Source: Streptomyces venezuelae (lineage in GTDB: Bacteria; Actinomycetota; Actinomycetes; Streptomycetales; Streptomycetaceae). Taken from it: a DNA stretch of 64,000 nucleotides. Made by a program: the position numbers and the translations under genes. Where the stretch lies: NCBI RefSeq assembly GCF_008642335.1, contig NZ_CP029191.1, forward strand, positions 5,084,001 to 5,148,000, read 5' to 3'. This document shows, in pieces, positions 1-7,377 of this stretch. Positions within the stretch are counted from its first letter, which is position 1. Every line of letters begins with the position of its first letter. Under the pieces are notes generated by a model that ran no database searches, had not been told where the DNA came from, and saw only the letters and a program-made list of their open reading frames with translations.

Positions 1-1382
1 TGTACGGCGTCTCGACCGGCTTCGGCGCCCTGGCCAGCCGCCACATCGGCCCGGACCTCCGCGCCCAGCTGCAGCGCAACATCGTCCGCTCGCACGCGGC
101 CGGCATGGGCCCGCGCGTGGAGCGCGAAGTGGTGCGCGCGCTGATGTTCCTGCGGCTCAAGACGGTCTGCTCCGGCCACACCGGTGTACGCCCCGAGGTC
201 GCGCAGACCATGGCCGACGTGCTCAACGCGGGCATCACGCCCGTCGTCCACGAGTACGGCTCGCTCGGCTGCTCCGGCGACCTCGCGCCGCTCAGCCACT
301 GCGCGCTGACGCTCATGGGCGAGGGCGACGCGGAGGGCCCCGACGGCGAGGTGCGGCCCGCGGGCGAGCTGCTCGCCGCGCACGGCATCACGCCGGTCGA
401 GCTGCGCGAGAAGGAGGGCCTCGCCCTCCTGAACGGCACCGACGGCATGCTCGGCATGCTCGTGATGGCCCTCGCCGACCTGGAGACCCTCTACAAGTCC
501 GCCGACATCACCGCCGCCCTCACGCTGGAGGCGCTGCTCGGCACGGACAAGGTCCTCGCGCCCGAGCTGCACGCCATCCGCCCCCACCCGGGCCAGGCCG
601 CGTCCGCCGCCAACATGCTCGCCGTCCTCGCCGGGTCCGGCCTCACCGGCCACCACCAAGACGACGCGCCGCGCGTCCAGGACGCGTACTCCGTGCGGTG
701 CGCGCCGCAGGTCGCGGGCGCGGGCCGCGACACGATGGCCCACGCCCGCCTGGTCGCCGAACGCGAACTGGCCGCCGCCGTCGACAACCCCGTCGTCCTG
801 CCCGACGGCCGTGTGGAGTCCAACGGCAACTTCCACGGCGCCCCGGTCGCGTACGTCCTCGACTTCCTCGCCATCGCCGCGGCCGACCTCGGCTCGATCG
901 CCGAGCGCCGCACCGACCGGCTGCTCGACAAGAACCGCTCGCACGGCCTGCCGCCGTTCCTCGCGGACGACGCGGGCGTCGACTCGGGCCTCATGATCGC
1001 CCAGTACACGCAGGCCGCCCTGGTCAGCGAGATGAAGCGGCTCGCCGTCCCGGCCTCCGCGGACTCCATCCCGTCCTCCGCCATGCAGGAGGACCACGTC
1101 TCCATGGGCTGGTCCGCGGCCCGCAAGCTGCGCACCGCGGTCGACAATCTGACCCGCATCGTCGCGATCGAGCTGTACGCCGCGACGCGCGCCGTCGAAC
1201 TCCGCGAGGGCCTCACCCCCGCGCCCGCGACGCGGGCGGTCGTCGAGGCCGTCCGCAAGGCGGGCGTCGAGGGCCCCGGGCCGGATCGTTTCCTCGCGCC
1301 GGACCTGGCGGCGGCGGACGCGTTCGTCAGGTCGGGCGCGCTGGTGACGGCGGTCGAGCCGGTGACGGGGCCGCTGGCCTAG
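1..1382 (+). CDS. hutH: Histidine ammonia-lyase (5' end outside window)
   Basis: Catalyses non-oxidative deamination of L-histidine to trans-urocanate, the first step of histidine use, in the cytoplasm. The reading frame is open from base 3, giving 459 visible residues; family members are about 510, so roughly 50 N-terminal residues lie to the left. The MIO prosthetic group forms from the tripeptide at 270-278, which here is Cys-Ser-Gly inside GSLGCSGDLAPLSH; many family members have Ala-Ser-Gly. The motifs VQDAYSVRCAPQV and DNPVV, typical of the ammonia-lyase family, are also present. The gene is convergent with the deacetylase, with 17 bases between the stops. No other hut genes are visible. 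The assignment is secure. Confidence 0.95.
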   Translation, partial: YGVSTGFGALASRHIGPDLRAQLQRNIVRSHAAGMGPRVEREVVRALMFLRLKTVCSGHTGVRPEVAQTMADVLNAGITPVVHEYGSLGCSGDLAPLSHCALTLMGEGDAEGPDGEVRPAGELLAAHGITPVELREKEGLALLNGTDGMLGMLVMALADLETLYKSADITAALTLEALLGTDKVLAPELHAIRPHPGQAASAANMLAVLAGSGLTGHHQDDAPRVQDAYSVRCAPQVAGAGRDTMAHARLVAERELAAAVDNPVVLPDGRVESNGNFHGAPVAYVLDFLAIAAADLGSIAERRTDRLLDKNRSHGLPPFLADDAGVDSGLMIAQYTQAALVSEMKRLAVPASADSIPSSAMQEDHVSMGWSAARKLRTAVDNLTRIVAIELYAATRAVELREGLTPAPATRAVVEAVRKAGVEGPGPDRFLAPDLAAADAFVRSGALVTAVEPVTGPLA

Positions 1383-1399
1383 CGCACGGGTCGGGCCGT

Positions 1400-2173
1400 C
1401 TAGCGGACGGGGAAACCGAAGGTGTAGCCCTGCGCCTTCAGCCGGGGGAGGAGCCGGCGCAGGGCCTCGACGGTCTGGGTGCGGTCGCCGCCCGCGTCGT
1501 GGAAGAGGAGCGTCGGACCGTTGGGCAGCTCACGCTCGACGGTCGCGACGATGGCGTCCGTGCCCGGCAGCTCGAAGTCCTTGGTGTCCACGTTCCAGCC
1601 CAGCGGGCGCATGCCGCGGTCGGCGGCCAGCTTGCGGCTGTACGGGGTGAACGCGCCGCCGGGCGCGCGGTAGTACATGGGGCGGACGCCGCCGGACGCC
1701 TTGGTGATCATGCGTTCGGCGTCGAGTATCTGCTTGGACTGGTAGGCGTTGGACTCCTTGTCCATGCCGGTGTTGTGCGAGATCGAGTGGTCACAGAGGC
1801 GGTGCCCGTCCGCGACGACCTTCTTCACCACGTCGGGGTGGGCCTGCGCCTGCGTTCCGACCATGCAGAACGTGGCCTTCACGCCGTTCTGCCGCAGCAG
1901 GTCGAGCATGTGAGGGGTCCACTTGGGGTCGGGGCCGTCGTCGATGGTGATGTTGATGCCGCGCTCGCCCTTCTCGGAGGCGTGCGCGATGGTCCTCGAC
2001 ACCGGCTTCACATCCTGGCCGGGACCGGCGGGCGCGGTGGCCTTCGGCGGCGCGTCGTCCACGTCACCGGCCTGCGCGGTCCAGACGGAAGCGCCGGTGG
2101 CCAGCATCGTCACCCCGAGCGCCGCCCCGATCAACTTGCCGTACCAGCCCCGCCCGCCGCTGTGCCGTGCCAT
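1400..2173 (-). CDS. Secreted polysaccharide deacetylase (NodB domain)
   Basis: A predicted extracellular carbohydrate esterase of the NodB/CE4 family that removes N- or O-acetyl groups from polysaccharides such as chitin or peptidoglycan. A signal/anchor segment (about residues 13-35, GAALGVTMLATGASVWTAQA) leads a linker and one NodB domain. The domain shows TIDDGPD (catalytic base and metal Asp), HSISHN (metal His-x3-His), RAPGG and LLFHD. I chose the ATG at 2173 because AGAGGGG precedes it at good spacing; a TTG 18 bases upstream is also in frame. The substrate cannot be told from sequence. Confidence 0.9.
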   Translation of the reverse strand: MARHSGGRGWYGKLIGAALGVTMLATGASVWTAQAGDVDDAPPKATAPAGPGQDVKPVSRTIAHASEKGERGINITIDDGPDPKWTPHMLDLLRQNGVKATFCMVGTQAQAHPDVVKKVVADGHRLCDHSISHNTGMDKESNAYQSKQILDAERMITKASGGVRPMYYRAPGGAFTPYSRKLAADRGMRPLGWNVDTKDFELPGTDAIVATVERELPNGPTLLFHDAGGDRTQTVEALRRLLPRLKAQGYTFGFPVR

Positions 2174-2296
2174 GCCCGCCCCTCTCACCAAAGCCTCGTC
2201 GTTTCCCCCGGTCGCCGCCGTGCGGCCACCCCGCAGGACGAGTCAGAGGGACGGGAGGATGCGTCTGTTACGAAGCACGGACAATTTCGCAGGCGA

Positions 2297-3097
2297 TCAC
2301 TGACAATCCCGCCGGGGACCGATCATCGACATCAGCAGCTCATGGGTCTCCGCGTCGGCCGCCGCCACGAGCCCGCGGCCGCCTTCCTCGGGTGCCACAC
2401 CGTCAACTCCCGTGACCACGCAGCCCGCTGCCCGGCACAGGGCGATACCGGCCGCGAAGTGCACGCTCCCCGACAGATCGCCGCCGTCGGTGACGTACGC
2501 GGCACGCCGCCCCGCCGCGACCCAGGCGAGCGCCAGCGTCGTCGACACGACCCGCGGCCGGAACCGCGCCCCGAACCCGGGGTGGGCCAGCAGGTCCACG
2601 CCGCGGAAGCCGGGCGCGCTCGGGAAGGGCGGGTCGAGGTTGACGTCGACGAGCCGGGTGTCGGGGGAGGGGACCAGCGGCGCGTCTACCGCTCCGTCCC
2701 GCACCCAGGCGTGCGTCCCGTCCGTGTGGAACACCTCGCCGCCGAACGGGTCCGCGACCGCCGCCGTCATCGCCGCTCCGTCGCGCAGCGCCACGTTGAC
2801 GGCCACGAGCATGTTGCCGACGGCGTAGTTGAGGGTTCCGCACAACGGGTCCACCAGCCACTGGCGCGCGGCGTCGGCAGCGCCTCGCCGCCCGCCCTCC
2901 TCGCCGAGCACGGTGTCGCCGGGCCGCGCGGCCCGTATGACGTCGAGGATCGCTTTCTCGGCCGCCACGTCGGCCTCGGTGGCGAAGTCCCCCGCCCCCT
3001 TGTCGATGCGGGCGAGCCGCCGTCCGTACAGGCCGCGCACGACATCGGCGCCGGCACGTGCCGCGGCGACCGCGATGTCGGTGTCTGAGGTGATCAT
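2297..3097 (-). CDS. Inositol monophosphatase-like protein with altered metal site
   Basis: The fold is that of Mg-dependent sugar phosphatases (IMPase/FBPase superfamily), 266 residues. The GEE motif (about 65-67) and the first Asp of the DPxDGT motif (Asp83) remain. The second metal Asp is Cys86, in DPLCGTLNY. The distal WDxAAG motif reads SVHFAAG, with His213 in place of the metal Asp. Two of the canonical metal ligands are therefore replaced, so the protein may have lost phosphatase activity or use other chemistry. It probably begins at the ATG shown, since a TAGTCT box sits six bases upstream and no ribosome site is visible. Confidence 0.75.
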   Translation of the reverse strand: MITSDTDIAVAAARAGADVVRGLYGRRLARIDKGAGDFATEADVAAEKAILDVIRAARPGDTVLGEEGGRRGAADAARQWLVDPLCGTLNYAVGNMLVAVNVALRDGAAMTAAVADPFGGEVFHTDGTHAWVRDGAVDAPLVPSPDTRLVDVNLDPPFPSAPGFRGVDLLAHPGFGARFRPRVVSTTLALAWVAAGRRAAYVTDGGDLSGSVHFAAGIALCRAAGCVVTGVDGVAPEEGGRGLVAAADAETHELLMSMIGPRRDCQ

Positions 3098-3103
3098 CGC
3101 CGC

Positions 3104-3109
3104 AGACTA
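3104..3109 (-). promoter_or_regulatory. Leaderless-type -10 box (TAGTCT) for the IMPase-like gene
   Basis: On the minus strand TAGTCT ends six bases before the ATG at 3097. That fits the TANNNT-N6/7-ATG arrangement of leaderless Streptomyces transcripts, in which transcription starts at the A of the start codon. No purine-rich ribosome site is seen. Confidence 0.45.
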
Positions 3110-3134
3110 GCGGTGGCCGCGGCTCGGGAAGGAC

Positions 3135-3452
3135 TCAGTAGGAGATCTTGCCGCTCGTGCGTTCTCTGCGAGTGGAGAAGGCCACGAAACCCGCGCCGAG
3201 GCTCAGGAACGCGGTGCCGCCGACGACGTACGGAGTCGTGTCGAAGCCGCCCGTCTCGGCGAGGCGGTCGGAGGCCTCGGTGGTCGTCTCGGGCGCGGTC
3301 CCGGATGCGGTCGTGTGCTGGGCGGGAGCGCTGTCGGTCCGGGGGGCCTCGTGGGTCGTGGGCGACGTCGCGTTGGCGGAGGGGACGAAGCACAGGGCGC
3401 CGAGGAGGGCTCCGGCGGCGGCGGTGGTCAGCAGTGATCGGCGTGCGGACAC
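3135..3452 (-). CDS. Small sortase-anchored surface protein (LAETG)
   Basis: A 105-residue predicted cell-wall protein. It has a signal peptide (to about ANA, residue 29), a Thr/Ser/Pro/Ala-rich mature region of about 45 residues, then LAETG, a hydrophobic stretch (VVGGTAFLSLGAGFVAF) and the charged tail TRRERTSGK. This is the standard sortase-sorting layout, and LAxTG is the pentapeptide preferred by class E sortases of high-GC actinobacteria. The frame is open further upstream, but I chose the GTG at 3452 because AGGGGG lies upstream and a signal peptide follows at once. The mature part has no recognisable domain, so it may act as a spacer. Function unknown. Confidence 0.7.
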   Translation of the reverse strand: MSARRSLLTTAAAGALLGALCFVPSANATSPTTHEAPRTDSAPAQHTTASGTAPETTTEASDRLAETGGFDTTPYVVGGTAFLSLGAGFVAFSTRRERTSGKISY

Positions 3453-3549
3453 GGAATCGGATCCCCCTTGTGGCGCTGGCGAATTGGCCGTGTGGGGCGA
3501 TGCTAATGAAAGGTGCGGGTCGCGGGAAAGTCGCGAGGTCCGGGGGCCG

Positions 3550-3555
3550 TACCCT
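3550..3555 (+). promoter_or_regulatory. Leaderless-type -10 box (TACCCT)
   Basis: TACCCT is followed by seven bases and then the ATG at 3563, with no Shine-Dalgarno-like sequence between. This is the leaderless pattern. Confidence 0.45.
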
Positions 3556-3562
3556 CCGTCGT

Positions 3563-3892
3563 ATGACTGGAGACGAGACATCACGGTTTGTACGGCTCAA
3601 GGTTGAAATGGTCGTCGAGGTGGGTGACGCGGAGAAGCTGACCGCCGCCGCGCTCGGCCACATCGCCGAGGACGAGCAGATGCCCGCAGAGGAGCGGGCG
3701 CACGCCGAGACCGCGGTCCAGGAGGACGTCGCCGAGGCGCTCGCCTACCTCGTGGACCCCTTCGACCTGGTCAGCCAGGTGCCGGGCACCGAGCTCACCC
3801 AGGCCTCGTGGAGCAGTGAGTCGGTCGACTACGACCCCGACGCACCGGAGTGGGACCCGGACGAGGATGATGACGAGGACGACGACGTGTAG
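3563..3892 (+). CDS. Conserved acidic protein of unknown function
   Basis: A 109-residue soluble protein. The first 75 residues look helical and mixed in charge. The C-terminal 25 residues are extremely acidic, ending in a run of Asp and Glu (EWDPDEDDDEDDDV). No enzyme motif, membrane segment or signal peptide is visible. It is transcribed divergently from the LAETG protein with about 110 bases between the starts, and probably from a leaderless promoter. The function is not recognised; an acidic tail can serve protein binding or nucleic-acid mimicry, but that is speculation. Confidence 0.65.
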   Translation: MTGDETSRFVRLKVEMVVEVGDAEKLTAAALGHIAEDEQMPAEERAHAETAVQEDVAEALAYLVDPFDLVSQVPGTELTQASWSSESVDYDPDAPEWDPDEDDDEDDDV

Positions 3893-4142
3893 TCCGGATT
3901 GAAGAATGCGGAATCGGGAACCCCGGGCAGCAACCGCCGCCCGGGGTTCTGTCGTCTCACCCCGCACGGTCCACCTCATCGGCCCGAGAGGCTACGAGGG
4001 ACAATTCCAGTACCGGGAACGTGGTGTTCCCCACACTCTTCGCGGTAGTGGAACGGGACGAACCGGGCAGGACGTTATGCGGGATTGCGGGGGGGCTCTC
4101 GGGGTTGACTCTGGGGATTCGGCAACTATGGAGATGCGTGTG

Positions 4143-5405
4143 ATGACGGACAGTAGGCGTCGCAGGCTCGGACGCGGGCGCAAGAGCGCCGCGGCCGTGT
4201 CCGCTCTGGTGAGCGGCGTGCTCGTGCTCTCGGCGTGCAGCAGCGACGACGGCGACAAGGCTTCGGGCGGCAAGGAGTCGCAGAACCAGGTCGACGAGGC
4301 CGCGGCGAAGAAGACGTCCGAGGCCCAGATCAAGATCGCGCCCAAGAACGGCTCCGACAACGCAAGCATCAACAGCGCGGCCGCCGTCACGGTCAGCGAG
4401 GGAACGCTCACGGACGTGACGATGAAGGCCGACGACGGCACCGCCGTCGCCGGCAAGATATCCGCGGACAAGAAGAGCTGGAAGCCCAGCGCCCAGCTCG
4501 AGCGCGCGACGAAGTACAAGATCTCGGCGACCGCCGAGGACTCCGAGGGCCGCAAGGCGCACGAGAACTCGGCGTTCACGACGGTCTCGAAGGCCAACAG
4601 CTTCATCGGCAACTTCACGCCCGAGGACGGCTCCACGGTCGGCGTCGGGATGCCCGTGTCGATCAACTTCGACAAGGCGATCACGAACAAGAAGGAGGTC
4701 CAGTCCGCCGTCAAGGTCTCGTCGAGCAGCGGACAAGAGATCTCCGGCCACTGGTTCGGCGCGAACCGTCTGGACTTCCGGCCCGAGCAGTACTGGAAGG
4801 GCAACTCCACGGTCACCCTGAAGCTGAACCTCGACGGCGTCGAGGGCGCCGACGGGGTCTACGGCGTGCAGCAGAAGACCGTCCAGTTCAAGATCGGCCG
4901 CAACCAGGTCTCCATCGTCGACGCCAAGACGAAGCAGATGAAGGTGACGCGGGACGGCAAGGTCGTCAAGACCATCCCGATCTCCGCGGGCTCGCCGCAG
5001 AACAAGACGTACAACGGCAAGATGGTGATCTCCGAGAAGTTCAAGGAGACCCGGATGGACGGCGCCACCGTCGGCTTCAAGGACGGCGACGGCAAGGGCG
5101 AGTACGACATCAAGGACGTCCCGCACGCCATGCGCCTGTCGAACTCCGGCACGTTCATCCACGGCAACTACTGGGGCTCGCCGTCCATCTTCGGAGGCGC
5201 CAACACCAGCCACGGCTGCATCGGCCTCCAGGACGCCAAGGGCGCGAACGACAAGAGCACGCCGGGCTCCTGGTTCTACGAGAACTCGATCACCGGTGAC
5301 GTCGTCGACGTCCGCAACACCGGCGACAAGACCATCGCCCCGGACAACGGCCTCAACGGCTGGAACATGGACTGGGCGCAGTGGAAGGCCGGCTCGGCCG
5401 TCTGA
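4143..5405 (+). CDS. L,D-transpeptidase lipoprotein (YkuD domain)
   Basis: Predicted to make 3-3 cross-links in peptidoglycan on the outer face of the membrane. A basic N-terminus and lipobox LSAC (Cys32) indicate a lipoprotein. Two Ig-like domains follow (about 60-250), as in mycobacterial Ldt enzymes, then a YkuD domain with HGNYWG and the catalytic motif SHGCIG (Cys359). A C-terminal tail of about 45 residues rich in Trp and Gly follows. The start is uncertain among an ATG at 4128, an ATG at 4134, a GTG at 4140 and the ATG at 4143; I chose 4143 because GGAG lies eight bases before it. It is convergent with the metalloprotease and separated from it by a strong hairpin. Confidence 0.9.
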   Translation: MTDSRRRRLGRGRKSAAAVSALVSGVLVLSACSSDDGDKASGGKESQNQVDEAAAKKTSEAQIKIAPKNGSDNASINSAAAVTVSEGTLTDVTMKADDGTAVAGKISADKKSWKPSAQLERATKYKISATAEDSEGRKAHENSAFTTVSKANSFIGNFTPEDGSTVGVGMPVSINFDKAITNKKEVQSAVKVSSSSGQEISGHWFGANRLDFRPEQYWKGNSTVTLKLNLDGVEGADGVYGVQQKTVQFKIGRNQVSIVDAKTKQMKVTRDGKVVKTIPISAGSPQNKTYNGKMVISEKFKETRMDGATVGFKDGDGKGEYDIKDVPHAMRLSNSGTFIHGNYWGSPSIFGGANTSHGCIGLQDAKGANDKSTPGSWFYENSITGDVVDVRNTGDKTIAPDNGLNGWNMDWAQWKAGSAV

Positions 5406-5422
5406 GCCCCCGGCCGTCGCGT

Positions 5423-5466
5423 ACGGAAGCGGCCCGCACCCCTCGGAGGGTGCGGGCCGCTTCCGT
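5423..5466. terminator. Bidirectional terminator hairpin
   Basis: A perfect 19-bp inverted repeat (5423-5441 and 5448-5466) with a six-base loop lies between the stops of two convergent genes. No clear U-run follows, which is common in Streptomyces. Confidence 0.75.
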
Positions 5467-5475
5467 GTCCGGCTC

Positions 5476-7089
5476 TCACGCCCCGGCCGGTGCGAAGACC
5501 GCGCTGACCTTGTACGGGCGGTCCATCGTCATCGTCACGTTCTCGTCCGTGATCTCGTGGCGCCTGCCGTCGACGATCCAGGCGCTGACGCGGTAGCCGG
5601 CGGCGGGCTTCGCCGTGACGCCCACCGTGGTGCCGGGGGCGTAGGGGCCGTGGACGGCGGGGCGGACCGTGCCGTTCGGGCTCGCGGCGAGGGTGAGGCG
5701 GTGCCGGGCGCGGGTCACCTTGAGGGCGCGGTAGCCCGCGACGACGGGGGCGGACCTGCGGGCCAGCGCGGCGTTGTTGTTGTTCTCGTCGCCCAGCGGC
5801 TGCCCCTCGATGGTGTTCTCGGTGTTCGAGTACTGGTTGACGGGCTTGCAGGGCTTCCCGCAGCTGCTCGAGTACGCCATCACGGTGTGGTGGTCGCGGC
5901 GCGGGGTGATGTATCCGGTGCCGCTCGGGGAGTTGAGGTACTCCTGGTAGCCCTCCTTCCCCGCCTGCTGTTCGAGCGTGGCGCGGTCGTGGAACAGACC
6001 CAGGTTGTGGCCGAGTTCGTGGCCGAGGTTGTACCACTCGGTGAGGGACTGGACGTCGACGGCCGAGTACGCCAGCTCGTCGTCGAACTGGCCCTTCGTG
6101 GGCAGGCTTGCCTGGCCCGAGGAGCCGACGGGGACGTCGTTGATCACGGTGACGAGGTCGACGCCGAGCTCCTCGCGCTTGCGGTGCGCGGTCGCGCCCA
6201 GCTCGCGGTCCTGCGGGTCGGAGAGCTTCTCGAGCATGTCGGCGGCCGTCTGCGTGCCGCTGTATCCGGTGTCGTACGTGTCGATGACGTCGATCCTCGC
6301 CGCGACGCCGCTGTCCGCGAGGGCCTGGTTCATGTACGACTCCGCCATGCGGATGCGGGCCGCCATCGCCGGCTCGCCGCCCACCCGGCGCACCGCGGGC
6401 GGCGTGTACCCGGCGAGGACGTCGATGACGACCGGGTCGGCCGGGTCGGCCGGGGCGCGGTTGGTGAGGGAGTCGTGCAGGTCACGGGCCGCGCGGTCGT
6501 CGAGGGCGCCGTTGTCGGCGGCGGGGCGGCGGCGCGCGCCGGGGTCCTCCTCCGTGATCCGCAGGCGCGGGCGCTTTCCGGGCAGCGTGGTGAGGTGGTA
6601 CGTGCGGGTGCCCAGGTCGATCATGGCGTCGACGACGGGCTTGTGCTGGACGGGGCGGGTCTCCACGGCGGGGCGTGCGGCCTTCGCGGGCCGGCACACA
6701 TGGCTCGCCGAGATCACCGCCTGCTGGTCCGGCGCGCCCTTGACGTGGCCGAACCAGGTGACGGTGTCCTCGTTCGCCGAGCGGCCGTCCTGGACGAGGG
6801 TGATCCGTACGCCGCGGAAGAGGGCGAGGGCGTGCTCGGGGGCCCGGCCGAAGCCGCCGGACGCGCACAGCCACTGGTAGTCGGCGACGTCGAGGGCGAC
6901 GGTGCGCTCTCGCAGGACGTCCTTCTCGTTCGCCGAGGGGCGGGGGCCCGCGGGGCGGGTGTCCGAGGGGCGGGGGTCCGACGGGTGGGGTTCGGCCACG
7001 GCCGCGGCCGTGGACAGGGTGAGGGCGGCGGCGCAGAGGCAGGCCAGCCGGATCGAGCCGCGGGGGCGCGACGAGGGCGTCGGGATCAT
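5476..7089 (-). CDS. Secreted reprolysin-like metalloprotease (M12 type)
   Basis: A 537-residue predicted extracellular zinc protease. A signal peptide (ACLCAAALTLSTAAAVA) is followed by a Pro/Asp-rich linker, a propeptide-like region and the catalytic domain with HELGHNLGLFHD (His357, Glu358, His361, His367 zone). The Met-turn follows in TVMAYSSSC. The last 75 residues resemble a bacterial repeat (InlB B-repeat-like) domain. The frame is open to 7245, but the ATG at 7089 gives a proper signal peptide, although its ribosome site is weak. It lies head to head with the subtilisin gene, so the two proteases could share the intergenic control region. Confidence 0.85.
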   Translation of the reverse strand: MIPTPSSRPRGSIRLACLCAAALTLSTAAAVAEPHPSDPRPSDTRPAGPRPSANEKDVLRERTVALDVADYQWLCASGGFGRAPEHALALFRGVRITLVQDGRSANEDTVTWFGHVKGAPDQQAVISASHVCRPAKAARPAVETRPVQHKPVVDAMIDLGTRTYHLTTLPGKRPRLRITEEDPGARRRPAADNGALDDRAARDLHDSLTNRAPADPADPVVIDVLAGYTPPAVRRVGGEPAMAARIRMAESYMNQALADSGVAARIDVIDTYDTGYSGTQTAADMLEKLSDPQDRELGATAHRKREELGVDLVTVINDVPVGSSGQASLPTKGQFDDELAYSAVDVQSLTEWYNLGHELGHNLGLFHDRATLEQQAGKEGYQEYLNSPSGTGYITPRRDHHTVMAYSSSCGKPCKPVNQYSNTENTIEGQPLGDENNNNAALARRSAPVVAGYRALKVTRARHRLTLAASPNGTVRPAVHGPYAPGTTVGVTAKPAAGYRVSAWIVDGRRHEITDENVTMTMDRPYKVSAVFAPAGA

Positions 7090-7343
7090 GGCGCTTGTCG
7101 TTCCACTGCGGGGGTGGGCGGCAATCGCGGGCCCGAGGACGTCACCCGAGCGCGCGGCCGCGGCACTCACACGGCCGCGTCCATTCCGGCGCCGGGAAAT
7201 GGGAGGGCGCGGGCCCGTATCGCCGAATTGGCCGGATCCGGCCAATTGCCGTTAAGGCGGCATGAAATTTAGGACAGCCTCAACTCTGTACTTCTGTCCC
7301 GCTATTGAGCACGTGTTCGCCCCTCGGCATACTTCGTCGTCCG

Positions 7344-7359
7344 AGGGGCTGCAGCCCCT
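7344..7359. promoter_or_regulatory. Perfect 16-bp palindrome in the subtilisin leader
   Basis: AGGGGCTGCAGCCCCT lies 18 bases before the subtilisin start, between the divergent proteases. It could be an operator or a leader RNA hairpin ahead of the ribosome site AGGGGG at 7368. The rest of 7090-7377 shows no gene. Confidence 0.4.
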
Positions 7360-7377
7360 TAACCTCCAGGGGGAGAC

